A stretch of 64,000 nt of DNA from positions 1,302,001 to 1,366,000 of the forward strand of contig CALOCN010000014.1 of NCBI GenBank assembly GCA_942491735.1, in the 5' to 3' direction. Shown here in pieces: positions 46,191 through 54,010 of the stretch; the first letter of the stretch is position 1, and the number at the start of each line of letters is the position of its first letter. Made by a program: the position numbers and the translations under genes. The notes beneath the pieces are model-generated. The model did no database searches. It saw only the letters and a program-made list of their open reading frames with translations, and was not told where the DNA came from. This DNA is from CALOCN01 sp942491735. GTDB lineage: Bacteria; Eisenbacteria; RBG-16-71-46; JABDJR01.

Positions 46191-48005
46191 ATGTCCACCC
46201 AGTCGGTCTCCACCCAGACCTCCAACGCCAAGCTCCTCGCCTTCGTCGAGGAGGCCAAAGCCCTCCTCAAGCCGGATGACGTTCGCTGGTGCGACGGTTC
46301 CCCGGCCGAATACCAGGAAATGGCCAAGGCCCTCGTGGATGCCGGGACCGCCATGTGGCTCAGCGAGGACAAGCGCCCCAACAGCCTCTATGTGCGTTCG
46401 GATCCCGGTGACGTGGCCCGGGTGGAGGATCGGACCTATATCTGCTCGGTCAAGGAGTCGGACGCCGGCCCCACCAACAACTGGGCGGATCCTTCGGAGA
46501 TGAAGACCAAGCTGCGTGGGCTCTACGACGGCGCCATGCAGGGCCGGACCCTGTTCGTGATCCCGTACTCCATGGGACCGGTCGGTTCCCCCATCGCCAA
46601 GATCGGCGTCATGGTCAGCGACTCCCCCTACGTGGTCATCAACATGCACCTGATGACCCGGGTCGGGACCCGGGTGCTGCAGGTCCTGGGGGACAGCGAG
46701 GACTTCGTGCGGGGCATCCACTCCGTGGGCTATCCGCTCACCGATCCCAAGATGCCCGACGTGCCGTGGCCCTGCAACGCCGAGAACAAGTACATCACCC
46801 ACTTCCCCGAAACGCGTGAAATCTGGTCCTATGGCTCCGGATACGGTGGGAACGCGCTTCTCGGCAAGAAGTGTCACGCATTGCGGATAGCCTCCGTTCA
46901 GGCACGCGACGAGGGCTGGCTGGCCGAGCACATGCTCATTCTCAAGCTCACCAACCCGGAGGGGGCGAGCAAGTACATCGCGGCCGCATTCCCTTCGGCG
47001 TGCGGCAAGACCAACCTCGCCATGCTGGTTCCGACCACTCCCGGCTGGAAGGCCGAGACGATCGGCGACGACATTGCCTGGATGAAGTTCGGTGACGATG
47101 GTCGTCTCTACGCCATCAACCCCGAGGCCGGTTTCTTTGGCGTGGCGCCCGGGACATCCAACGAGAGCAATCTCAACGCGATGAAGACCATGCACGCCAA
47201 CAGCATCTTCACCAACGTGGCTCTCACCGACGACGGGGACGTGTACTGGGAAGACATGCTGCCGGAGCCGCCGGCCAAGGCGACCGACTGGATCCGTCGC
47301 CCGTGGACCCCGGATGCGGGGCGGGTGGCCGCGCACCCCAATGCCCGTTTCACCACTCCCGCGAGCCAGTGCCCGGTCATCGCCGACGAGTGGGAAGACC
47401 CCAAGGGCGTTCCCATCAGCGCCATCCTCTTCGGCGGACGCCGGGCCACCGCGGTTCCCCTGGTGACCGAGGCCTTCGGTTGGCAGCACGGCACCTTCAT
47501 GGGGTCCATCATGGCCTCCGAGAAGACCGCCGCCGCGGCGGGGAAGATCGGTGAGTTGCGGCGCGACCCCTTCGCCATGTTGCCCTTCTGCGGGTACAAC
47601 ATGGGCGACTACTTCGCCCATTGGCTCGACGTCGGCGCCAAGGGGGGCGAGAAGATGCCCAAGATCTTCTACGTGAACTGGTTCCGCAAGGGCAAGGACG
47701 GCAAGTTCCTTTGGCCCGGATTCGGCGAGAACGGGCGGGTGCTCAAGTGGATCTTCGAGCGTGCCGACGGTAAGGCCTCGGTCACCGAGACCCCGATCGG
47801 CCTGCTCCCCGCCGAGGGTGCCATCGATACCGATGGGCTCGACGTCAATGCCGGGACCATGAAGGAACTCATGTCGGTGGACGTCGAAGCCTGGAAGGAA
47901 GAGTTGCCGCTCATCGAGAAGCACCTCGACCAGTTCGGGGACAAGCTGCCCGAGGGGCTCCGGAACGAACTCGAGGCGCTGCGCAACCGGTTGGAGCAGG
48001 CCTAG
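46191..48005 (+). CDS. pckG: Phosphoenolpyruvate carboxykinase (GTP)
   Basis: A 604-residue GTP-type enzyme interconverting oxaloacetate and PEP. AAFPSACGKTNLAML is the GTP-class P-loop, preceded by KKCHALRIAS with a substrate-binding lysine. GDDIAWMKFGDDGRLYAINPEAGFFGVAPGTS carries the metal site, and ILFGGRRATAVPLV the guanine pocket. FCGYNMGDYFAHWL and IFYVNWFRK complete the C-terminal part. The start at 46191 follows GGAGGGG. The end overlaps the convergent adenosyltransferase gene by 4 bases. With the PPi-type PFK it supports reversible gluconeogenesis. Confidence 0.96.
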   Translation: MSTQSVSTQTSNAKLLAFVEEAKALLKPDDVRWCDGSPAEYQEMAKALVDAGTAMWLSEDKRPNSLYVRSDPGDVARVEDRTYICSVKESDAGPTNNWADPSEMKTKLRGLYDGAMQGRTLFVIPYSMGPVGSPIAKIGVMVSDSPYVVINMHLMTRVGTRVLQVLGDSEDFVRGIHSVGYPLTDPKMPDVPWPCNAENKYITHFPETREIWSYGSGYGGNALLGKKCHALRIASVQARDEGWLAEHMLILKLTNPEGASKYIAAAFPSACGKTNLAMLVPTTPGWKAETIGDDIAWMKFGDDGRLYAINPEAGFFGVAPGTSNESNLNAMKTMHANSIFTNVALTDDGDVYWEDMLPEPPAKATDWIRRPWTPDAGRVAAHPNARFTTPASQCPVIADEWEDPKGVPISAILFGGRRATAVPLVTEAFGWQHGTFMGSIMASEKTAAAAGKIGELRRDPFAMLPFCGYNMGDYFAHWLDVGAKGGEKMPKIFYVNWFRKGKDGKFLWPGFGENGRVLKWIFERADGKASVTETPIGLLPAEGAIDTDGLDVNAGTMKELMSVDVEAWKEELPLIEKHLDQFGDKLPEGLRNELEALRNRLEQA

Positions 48006-48568
48006 GGGCGCTGGGGCCGCCACTGCGGCTCGGGGACCCCGGCCCGCTTGTTGACCACGCGGGCCATGACGAACAGCAGGTCGGAGACCCGGTTGAGGTA
48101 GGTGAGGATCACCGGGTCGAAGTCCTGGGCCGCCGTTTCCCGGGCATGGACGGCCGCCCGCTCCGCCCGCCGGCAGACCGTGCGCGCCACGTGCAGCGCC
48201 GCCGCGCCCGGCGACCCTCCGGGCAGGATAAACGTGGTGAGGGGCTCGAGTTCCGATTCCAGCCTGTCGATCACCCGTTCCAGCTCCTCCACCATTCCCG
48301 GATCCAGGACGGGGAGGGCGCCCCGGGCCTTCTCCGCATCGACCGGCGTGGCCAGGTGCGCACCGACATCGAAGAGCCGGCTCTGGATCGACCCCACCAC
48401 CCGGCCCAGGTCCTCGTGCTCGTTGCCCGCGGCAAAGACGCCCAGTTGGGCGTTGAGCTCGTCCACCGTGCCGTAGGCCTCGATCCGGGCATGGGTCTTC
48501 GGCACACGGCCGCCGCCGAAGAGTGAAGTATTCCCGTCGTCCCCGGTCCGGGTGTAGATCTTGACCAC
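48002..48568 (-). CDS. Cob(I)alamin adenosyltransferase, PduO type
   Basis: A 188-residue enzyme that adds the adenosyl group from ATP to cob(I)alamin. The family marks are complete: YTRTGDDGNTSLFGGGRVPK at the ATP-binding start, FILPGGS, VCRRAERAA, and YLNRVSDLLFVMAR near the end. It has a GTG start after AAGGAG. No other cobalamin gene is nearby; an adenosylcobalamin-dependent enzyme such as methylmalonyl-CoA mutase would be expected elsewhere. Confidence 0.94.
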   Translation of the reverse strand: MVKIYTRTGDDGNTSLFGGGRVPKTHARIEAYGTVDELNAQLGVFAAGNEHEDLGRVVGSIQSRLFDVGAHLATPVDAEKARGALPVLDPGMVEELERVIDRLESELEPLTTFILPGGSPGAAALHVARTVCRRAERAAVHARETAAQDFDPVILTYLNRVSDLLFVMARVVNKRAGVPEPQWRPQRP

Positions 48569-48649
48569 GCTGGCTCCTTGGTTGGAGTGATTCGAGCTCG
48601 CTCGATTGTAGACCTTGCGACCCCTCGCGCTCCCGCATACGATGCGCCC

Positions 48650-49330
48650 ATGGTCCCGGAAGGCAAACGAAAGCGCAAGAAGCCCGCCGCGGTGGGATGG
48701 CTCAAGCGGCGCGAGACCGCCTACCGGGAACGCGGGATCCGCTTGCTGGCCGGCGTGGACGAGGCCGGCGTGTCCCCCCTGGCCGGGCCGGTGGTGGCCG
48801 CGGCGGTCATCATGCCTCCGGAATCGGCGATCTCCGGGGTCAACGACTCCAAGAAGGTCCTGGACCCGGACTTCCGCGTGGAGCTCGCACGAAAAATCGT
48901 CGCCGAGGCGGTCGCGGTGGCGGTGGGGCTGGCCCGCCCGCGGGAGATCGACCGCATCAATATCTATCAGGCCAGCCTACAGTCGATGGCCCGGGCGGTG
49001 CGAAGGCTACAGGTCACCCCGGAACTGGTTCTGGTCGATGCCCGCACCATTCCGGGGATCGACCCGCCGCAGGAAGCGCACGTGGGTGGGGACGGCAAGT
49101 TCTACCAGATCGCCTGCGCCAGCCTGGTCGCCAAGACCTTTCGGGATGCGCTCATGGCCCGCATGGACGTGCGTTACCCGGGCTACGGTTTCGCGAAGCA
49201 CAAGGGCTACCCGACCCCGGATCACTGCCGCGCCCTGGCTGAACTGGGCGCTTGCTGGCTCCACCGACAGAGCTACCGGCGGGTGGCCGAGACCCGCCAG
49301 GGCAACCTGTTCGACCTCGCCCCTGCCTGA
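48650..49330 (+). CDS. rnhB: Ribonuclease HII with altered GRG motif
   Basis: A 226-residue RNase HII that nicks at ribonucleotides in DNA. The catalytic pair is D37-E38 in LAGVDEAG, with further carboxylates in VLVDAR and RMDVRYPGYGFAKHKGY. Directly after DEAG, the family GRG loop that reads the 2'-OH at the RNA-DNA junction is GVS (40-42) instead, while PLAGPVVAAAV is normal. A basic N-terminal extension (about 30 residues, KRKRKK) precedes the core. The start at 48650 lacks a good ribosome site, and a GTG 72 bases upstream is possible. It ends six bases before the convergent fabI. Confidence 0.9.
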   Translation: MVPEGKRKRKKPAAVGWLKRRETAYRERGIRLLAGVDEAGVSPLAGPVVAAAVIMPPESAISGVNDSKKVLDPDFRVELARKIVAEAVAVAVGLARPREIDRINIYQASLQSMARAVRRLQVTPELVLVDARTIPGIDPPQEAHVGGDGKFYQIACASLVAKTFRDALMARMDVRYPGYGFAKHKGYPTPDHCRALAELGACWLHRQSYRRVAETRQGNLFDLAPA

Positions 49331-49336
49331 CCGGAC

Positions 49337-50107
49337 TCAGCCCGCGACGTGGTATCCCGCGTCCACGTGGAGCGTGGTTCCCGTCACCCCGCTGGCCATC
49401 TCGCTGAGCAGGAACAATCCCGCCTTGCCCACCTCGTCCTGGTCGATGTTGCGTTTGAGCAACGACTTCTCGGCGTAGGCCTTGAGGAAGTCCTTGAACC
49501 CGGCAATGCCGCGCGCGGCCAGGGTATTGACCGGCCCGGCCGAGATCGCGTTGACCCGGATGTTCTGCGGTCCCAGGTCCAGGGCAAGCTGCTTGACCGC
49601 CTGCTCCAGGGCCGCCTTGGCCGTGGCCATGACGTTGTAGTTGGGGACCGCGCGCTCCGCGCCCAGGTAGGAGAGGGTGACGATGGATCCCCCCTCCTTC
49701 ATGAGCGGCGCGGCGAGGCGGGCCATGGGAAGGAGGGAGTAGGCCGAGATCTCCAGGGCGAGACGGAAACCCTCCCGGCTGGTGTCCCGGTACGCCCCTT
49801 CCAGGTCCTCCTTCTGGGCGAAGGCCACGCTGTGGACCAGGAAGTCCAGCTTGCCGAAGTCCTTTTCCACGCCGGCGAACACCCGGGCGAGGTCCTCGTC
49901 GCTGGTCACGTCGCACTCGTAGAACAGGGAGTCGGGGAGGTCGCCAACCGCCTTTTCCACCATGCCCTTCAGGCGTTCGTTCTGATAGCTGAAGGCAAGT
50001 CGGGCCCCGGCCCCTCCGAGATAACGCGCGATGGCCGCGCCAAGACTCCGGTGGTTGGCCACCCCAAATACGAGCCCGGTCTTCCCGGAGAGATCCAGCG
50101 TGTACAT
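49337..50107 (-). CDS. fabI: Enoyl-[acyl-carrier-protein] reductase FabI
   Basis: A 256-residue NADH-dependent reductase for the last step of fatty-acid elongation. It has the FabI-type cofactor motif FGVANHRSLGAAIA, HSVAFAQKEDLEG, and the active-site pair in YNVMATAKAALE (Tyr-x6-Lys), with GPVNTLAARGI in the substrate loop. The tail VTGTTLHVDAGYHVAG is standard. AAGGGGG precedes the start. It is divergent from the cyclophilin gene across 171 bases. Confidence 0.96.
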   Translation of the reverse strand: MYTLDLSGKTGLVFGVANHRSLGAAIARYLGGAGARLAFSYQNERLKGMVEKAVGDLPDSLFYECDVTSDEDLARVFAGVEKDFGKLDFLVHSVAFAQKEDLEGAYRDTSREGFRLALEISAYSLLPMARLAAPLMKEGGSIVTLSYLGAERAVPNYNVMATAKAALEQAVKQLALDLGPQNIRVNAISAGPVNTLAARGIAGFKDFLKAYAEKSLLKRNIDQDEVGKAGLFLLSEMASGVTGTTLHVDAGYHVAG

Positions 50108-50278
50108 CGATACCCCCTTGGTGTGGACGACGGATTCTGAACCACCCCCGGGAGGGCGTCAATCGAGCCCGGGGGAGGCCGGTTCGCCCGGATCCGCTCC
50201 GGCTGTTGATGGAAGTGGGCCGCCGCCGTAGAATGGGTTCCCCGGAACTGACCACCCAAAGCGTCGGAGAGGTTGATC

Positions 50279-51052
50279 ATGAAGCGGATCCTGTTCATTG
50301 GTTGCTTGTGTGCGGTCTTCGCCGTGGCGGGCTGCGGCAAGAAAGACACCTCCGACGTCGCTGAGGACGCCCCTCAGACCACGTCGAACACCACCGGCGG
50401 GTCCGGCGGGGACGCGGCCGTTACGCCGTCGGATTCCGACAGCAACGAGGGCTCCCTCAACGCGGACCCCACCCTCTCCACCAAGGACCGCACCGTGATG
50501 CGGGACGAGGCCAAGGCCTCCTCGAACCCCATCCTGGCCCGGTCGCTCAAGCGGGACCCGGGGCCCACGGATGAGATCGCCGTGGTGCGAACCAACCTCG
50601 GTACGTTCACCCTGCGTTTCTTCCCCAAGCAGGCACCGCTCGCGGTGGCGAACTTCAAGGGGCTGGCCGCGCAGGGATACTTCAACGGGATGATCTTCCA
50701 TCGGGTCATGAAGGGTTTCATGATCCAGACCGGCGATCCCACCGCCACCGGAATGGGTGGGGAGAGCCTGTGGGGGCGGCCGTTCAAGGGGGAGTTCCAC
50801 CAGGGCCTGCGCTACAACGGACCGGGAGTGGTCGGGTTGGCCAACTCGGGGGATCCCAATGCCAACAAGAGCCAGTTCTTCGTGACGGTCAGCCCGCAGG
50901 AACACCTGAACGACAAGCACACCGTTTTCGCGGAAGTCATGGAGGGCATGGATGTGGTGTACGACATCAACGAGATGCCCACCAACACCGACGACAAGCC
51001 GCTGACCCCGATCATCATCGAGAGCGTGACCATCGAGATCCGCGGCAGCTGA
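50279..51052 (+). CDS. Cyclophilin-type peptidyl-prolyl isomerase lipoprotein
   Basis: A 257-residue protein with a lipoprotein signal (AVAGC, cysteine 19), a low-complexity Ser/Thr/Asp linker (about 25-70) and a cyclophilin domain. The domain shows FHRVMKGFMIQTGDP, GGESLWGRPFKGEF, GLANSGDPNANKSQFFVTV and LNDKHTVFAEVMEGMDVV, so the active-site arginine and phenylalanine are present. It should assist folding of exported proteins at the membrane. The ATG at 50279 follows GGAGAGG. Confidence 0.93.
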   Translation: MKRILFIGCLCAVFAVAGCGKKDTSDVAEDAPQTTSNTTGGSGGDAAVTPSDSDSNEGSLNADPTLSTKDRTVMRDEAKASSNPILARSLKRDPGPTDEIAVVRTNLGTFTLRFFPKQAPLAVANFKGLAAQGYFNGMIFHRVMKGFMIQTGDPTATGMGGESLWGRPFKGEFHQGLRYNGPGVVGLANSGDPNANKSQFFVTVSPQEHLNDKHTVFAEVMEGMDVVYDINEMPTNTDDKPLTPIIIESVTIEIRGS

Positions 51053-51070
51053 TCCCGACGCAACCCAACC

Positions 51071-52018
51071 ATGCCCGCTTGCGTATTTGTCCATAGCGAC
51101 TCCTACGAGGCGGACATCGGGGCGCACGTCTTTCCTACCTGGAAGTACCGCCGGGTGAAGGAGCGGCTCCTGGAGTCCGGACTCGTCGATACGGGGGCGT
51201 TCCTCGAACCCGAGCCGCGGCCGCGGCGTCTTCTGGAGCATGTGCATGAGGCGCGCTATCTGGATGACCTGTTCTCGCTGAGGACCACCCCGTCCACCCT
51301 GTCGTCCGAGTTGCCTTTGACCACCGAGATCGCCCAATGGTTCGAGTTGGCCTGCGCCGGTTCGTTGACCGCGGTGGAACTGGCCCTGGCCGGCGGAGGC
51401 TCCATGCATATCGGCGGGGGTTTCCACCATGCTTTCGCCAACCGGGCCGAGGGGTTCTGCTACCTCAACGACATCGCCTACGCGGCGCGTCTCGCGATGG
51501 GCGTGGACGACGGGGTTCCCCTGGCCAACGCCCAGGGTCGCCCGGTCAAATCCGTGTCCGTGGTGGACCTGGATGTCCACCAGGGGAACGGGACGGCGCG
51601 GATCTTTGCCGACGATTCACGGGTCTTTACCTTCTCCATGCATCAGGAGAACAACTATCCTGTCAAGGAGCGGGGGGACCTGGATCTGGGTCTCGAGGAC
51701 GGACTGACCGATGAGCCCTACCTGGAGATCCTGGAGCAGGGGCTCGAAGCCTCGGTGCGTGCCCGCAGGCCGGATCTGGTGATCTACGTGGCCGGGGCGG
51801 ATCCCTACCGGGAGGATCTGCTGGGGGGGCTGGGGCTCTCGCTGGAGGGATTGCGGGCCCGGGACCGCGCCGTCCTGAAGGCCTGTCGTGACAGTGACGC
51901 CGCGGTGGTCGTGGTTCTCGCGGGAGGCTACGCTGCCGAACGGGACGACACGTCCCTGATCCACTTCCAGACCGCCGAGGAGCTCCTGGCTCTGTGGCCC
52001 TGGAAATCAACCGAGTAG
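51071..52018 (+). CDS. Histone deacetylase-superfamily protein (AcuC/acetylpolyamine-deacetylase-like)
   Basis: A 315-residue zinc hydrolase of the arginase-deacetylase fold. GGGFHHAFANRAEGFCYLND carries the catalytic histidine pair, DLDVHQGNGTA the zinc aspartate and histidine, and GADPYREDLLGGLGLS the second zinc aspartate. In bacteria such enzymes deacetylate polyamines, acetoin-pathway proteins or lysines. It begins 18 bases after the cyclophilin gene and precedes lemA by 13, suggesting one operon. Confidence 0.93.
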   Translation: MPACVFVHSDSYEADIGAHVFPTWKYRRVKERLLESGLVDTGAFLEPEPRPRRLLEHVHEARYLDDLFSLRTTPSTLSSELPLTTEIAQWFELACAGSLTAVELALAGGGSMHIGGGFHHAFANRAEGFCYLNDIAYAARLAMGVDDGVPLANAQGRPVKSVSVVDLDVHQGNGTARIFADDSRVFTFSMHQENNYPVKERGDLDLGLEDGLTDEPYLEILEQGLEASVRARRPDLVIYVAGADPYREDLLGGLGLSLEGLRARDRAVLKACRDSDAAVVVVLAGGYAAERDDTSLIHFQTAEELLALWPWKSTE

Positions 52019-52031
52019 AGGGAGGGATCGC

Positions 52032-52583
52032 ATGCCGTTCCTGATTGCCTTGGGAGTACTGGCCTTGATCGCGGTGTGGTTCATCGGGATCTATAACGGG
52101 CTGGTCAAGTTGCGCCAGCTGGTGAAGAACGCGTGGAGCCAGATCGACGTCCAGCTCAAGCGCCGTTACGACCTCATCCCCAACCTGGTGGAAACGGTCA
52201 AGGGGTACGCCAAGCACGAGAAGGACACCCTGGAAGCGGTGATCAACGCCCGCAACGCCGCGGTGTCGGCAAGCGGGGTGGCGCAGCAGGCCCAGGCCGA
52301 GAACATGCTGACCGGAGCCCTGCGACAGCTCTTTGCCCTGTCGGAGTCCTACCCCGACCTCAAGGCCAACACCAACTTCCTCGCCCTGCAGGAGGAACTG
52401 GCCACGACCGAGAACAAGATCGCCTTCGCCCGCCAGCACTACAACGACAGTGTGGCGACCTACAACACGAAGGTGCAGAGCTTTCCCGCCACCATGGTGG
52501 CCGGCATGTTCGGGTTCAAGGAAGAGGACTACTTCGAGATCGAGGACGTGGCCCAGCGCGAGGCGCCCAAGGTGCAGTTCTAG
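52032..52583 (+). CDS. lemA: LemA family protein
   Basis: A 183-residue membrane-anchored protein. One N-terminal helix (LIALGVLALIAVWFIGIYNGLV) is followed by the LemA helical bundle: NAWSQIDVQLKRRYDLIPNLVETVKGYAKHE, SYPDLKANTNFLALQEELATTENKIAFARQHYNDSV, YNTKVQSFPATMVAGMFGF. It is placed 15 bases before an M48 protease gene, a very common pairing, though the joint role is unproven. Confidence 0.95.
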   Translation: MPFLIALGVLALIAVWFIGIYNGLVKLRQLVKNAWSQIDVQLKRRYDLIPNLVETVKGYAKHEKDTLEAVINARNAAVSASGVAQQAQAENMLTGALRQLFALSESYPDLKANTNFLALQEELATTENKIAFARQHYNDSVATYNTKVQSFPATMVAGMFGFKEEDYFEIEDVAQREAPKVQF

Positions 52584-52598
52584 CGCCGCTCGCTTCCC

Positions 52599-53543
52599 AT
52601 GGCAAAAACGTTCCACGCGCTCATCGCGGAGAACCGCAGGCGGTCGGCCATGCTGGTCGCTTCGTTCATCGTCCTGTTCACCGGGACGGTGTACGTCTTT
52701 GCCCTGGTCATCCTGGGTGGGGAGGACTTCCGCTCCGGGATCGTTCCCGCCCTGATCGCCCTGGGGGTCGCGGTCCTGGTGGCGTTGGGGACGTACTACG
52801 GCGGGGCCAACGCGGTCATGGCCATGAGCGGGGCCAAGGAGATCCAACGATCCGACGACCCCCAGTTGTGGAACGTGGTCGAGGAGCTGTGCATTGCCGG
52901 AGGCGTTCCCATGCCCCGGGTCTATCTCATCGACGACACCGCCCTCAACGCGTTCGCGACCGGCCGGGATCCGGCCCACGCGGCGGTGGCGATTACCCGT
53001 GGCCTCCGCCAGAAACTGACCCGGGCCGAGCTCCAGGGCGTGTTGGCCCACGAGCTGAGCCACGTCCGCAACTACGACATCCGGTTCTCCATGCTGTTGG
53101 CGGTCCTGGTCGGCATGCTGGTCCTGATCGCCGATGCGTTTCGCCGGATGCTGTGGTTCGGCGGCGGCCGGCGCAAGTCCCGCCGGGATAGCGACGGGGG
53201 CAATCCCTTGATGCTGGTGGTTTTTGTCGTGGCCATCGTCCTGTCCATCGTGGCGCCGCTCCTGGGTCGTCTGATCCAACTGGCCGCATCGCGGGAGCGG
53301 GAGTACCTGGCCGACGCCTCGGCGATCGAACTGACCCGCCATCCGGACGGGCTCGCTTCGGCCCTGGAGAAGCTGGGAGGGGATCAGGAAGTGCTCGAGG
53401 CGGCCAACCGGGCCACCCAGCATCTCTACATCGTCAATCCGTTCAAGTCCTTCGAGAAGCGGGCCCAGGGGGCGTTTTCCACCCATCCGCCCCTCGCCGA
53501 TCGGGTGAGCCGGATTCGTGCCCTGGGTGGCGGTGGGGGATAG
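52599..53543 (+). CDS. htpX: M48-family (HtpX-like) membrane metalloprotease
   Basis: A 314-residue zinc protease. Two N-terminal helices are followed by the catalytic HELSH (in VLAHELSHVRNYD), two more helices, and the third zinc ligand glutamate in SREREYLADASAIEL. The ending FSTHPPLADRVSRIRAL is typical. It should degrade or quality-control membrane proteins. It follows lemA and is followed closely by the ArfB-like gene. Confidence 0.93.
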   Translation: MAKTFHALIAENRRRSAMLVASFIVLFTGTVYVFALVILGGEDFRSGIVPALIALGVAVLVALGTYYGGANAVMAMSGAKEIQRSDDPQLWNVVEELCIAGGVPMPRVYLIDDTALNAFATGRDPAHAAVAITRGLRQKLTRAELQGVLAHELSHVRNYDIRFSMLLAVLVGMLVLIADAFRRMLWFGGGRRKSRRDSDGGNPLMLVVFVVAIVLSIVAPLLGRLIQLAASREREYLADASAIELTRHPDGLASALEKLGGDQEVLEAANRATQHLYIVNPFKSFEKRAQGAFSTHPPLADRVSRIRALGGGGG

Positions 53544-53547
53544 GGAT

Positions 53548-53934
53548 ATGAGCGACGAACGACCCACCCCGGCGGAACTCAGGGCGACCTACCGGTTGCC
53601 GGAGGACGACGACGCGCTCCTGGAGGAGTGTGACGTGACCGCCTTCAAGGCTGGAGGTCCGGGGGGGCAGCACAAGAACAAGACCCTCTCCGCGATCCGC
53701 TTGCACCACCGACCCAGCGGGATCGTGGTGATTGGCCGGCGGGAACGATCCCAGCGGCGAAATCTCCAGGACGCCCTGGGCCGGCTCCGGCAGCGCCTGG
53801 TGGTGCTGCTCACGCCCCCCAAACCCAGGCGAAAGACCCGGCCATCCCGCGCCTCGAAGGAGAAACGCCTCAGCGAGAAGCGTCGGCGGGGAGAGGCCAA
53901 GCGGCGTCGATCCGGCGGTTCCTGGGACGACTAG
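53548..53934 (+). CDS. ArfB-like peptidyl-tRNA hydrolase / release-factor-like protein
   Basis: A 128-residue protein consisting of one release-factor catalytic domain with the GGQ motif (KAGGPGGQHKNKT), TLSAIRLHHRPSG, and a basic tail (ASKEKRLSEKRRRGEAKRRR). That tail is what ArfB/YaeJ inserts into the empty mRNA channel to rescue stalled ribosomes. No stop-codon recognition domain is present. The ATG at 53548 lies 4 bases after the protease stop. The related PrfH-type class is a less likely alternative. Confidence 0.88.
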   Translation: MSDERPTPAELRATYRLPEDDDALLEECDVTAFKAGGPGGQHKNKTLSAIRLHHRPSGIVVIGRRERSQRRNLQDALGRLRQRLVVLLTPPKPRRKTRPSRASKEKRLSEKRRRGEAKRRRSGGSWDD

Positions 53935-54010
53935 CCGTAGATTTGGCCTGCAAGAGTCCACTGGCGCGCTTGGCCCGGGTTCATTAGGCTCCGTTCATGG
54001 AAGGTCATCC

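Noticed and set aside
46140..48638. An 832-codon open frame antisense to pckG
   Set aside because: It spans a complete, conserved PEPCK and has no recognisable motif; it is a codon-bias artefact.
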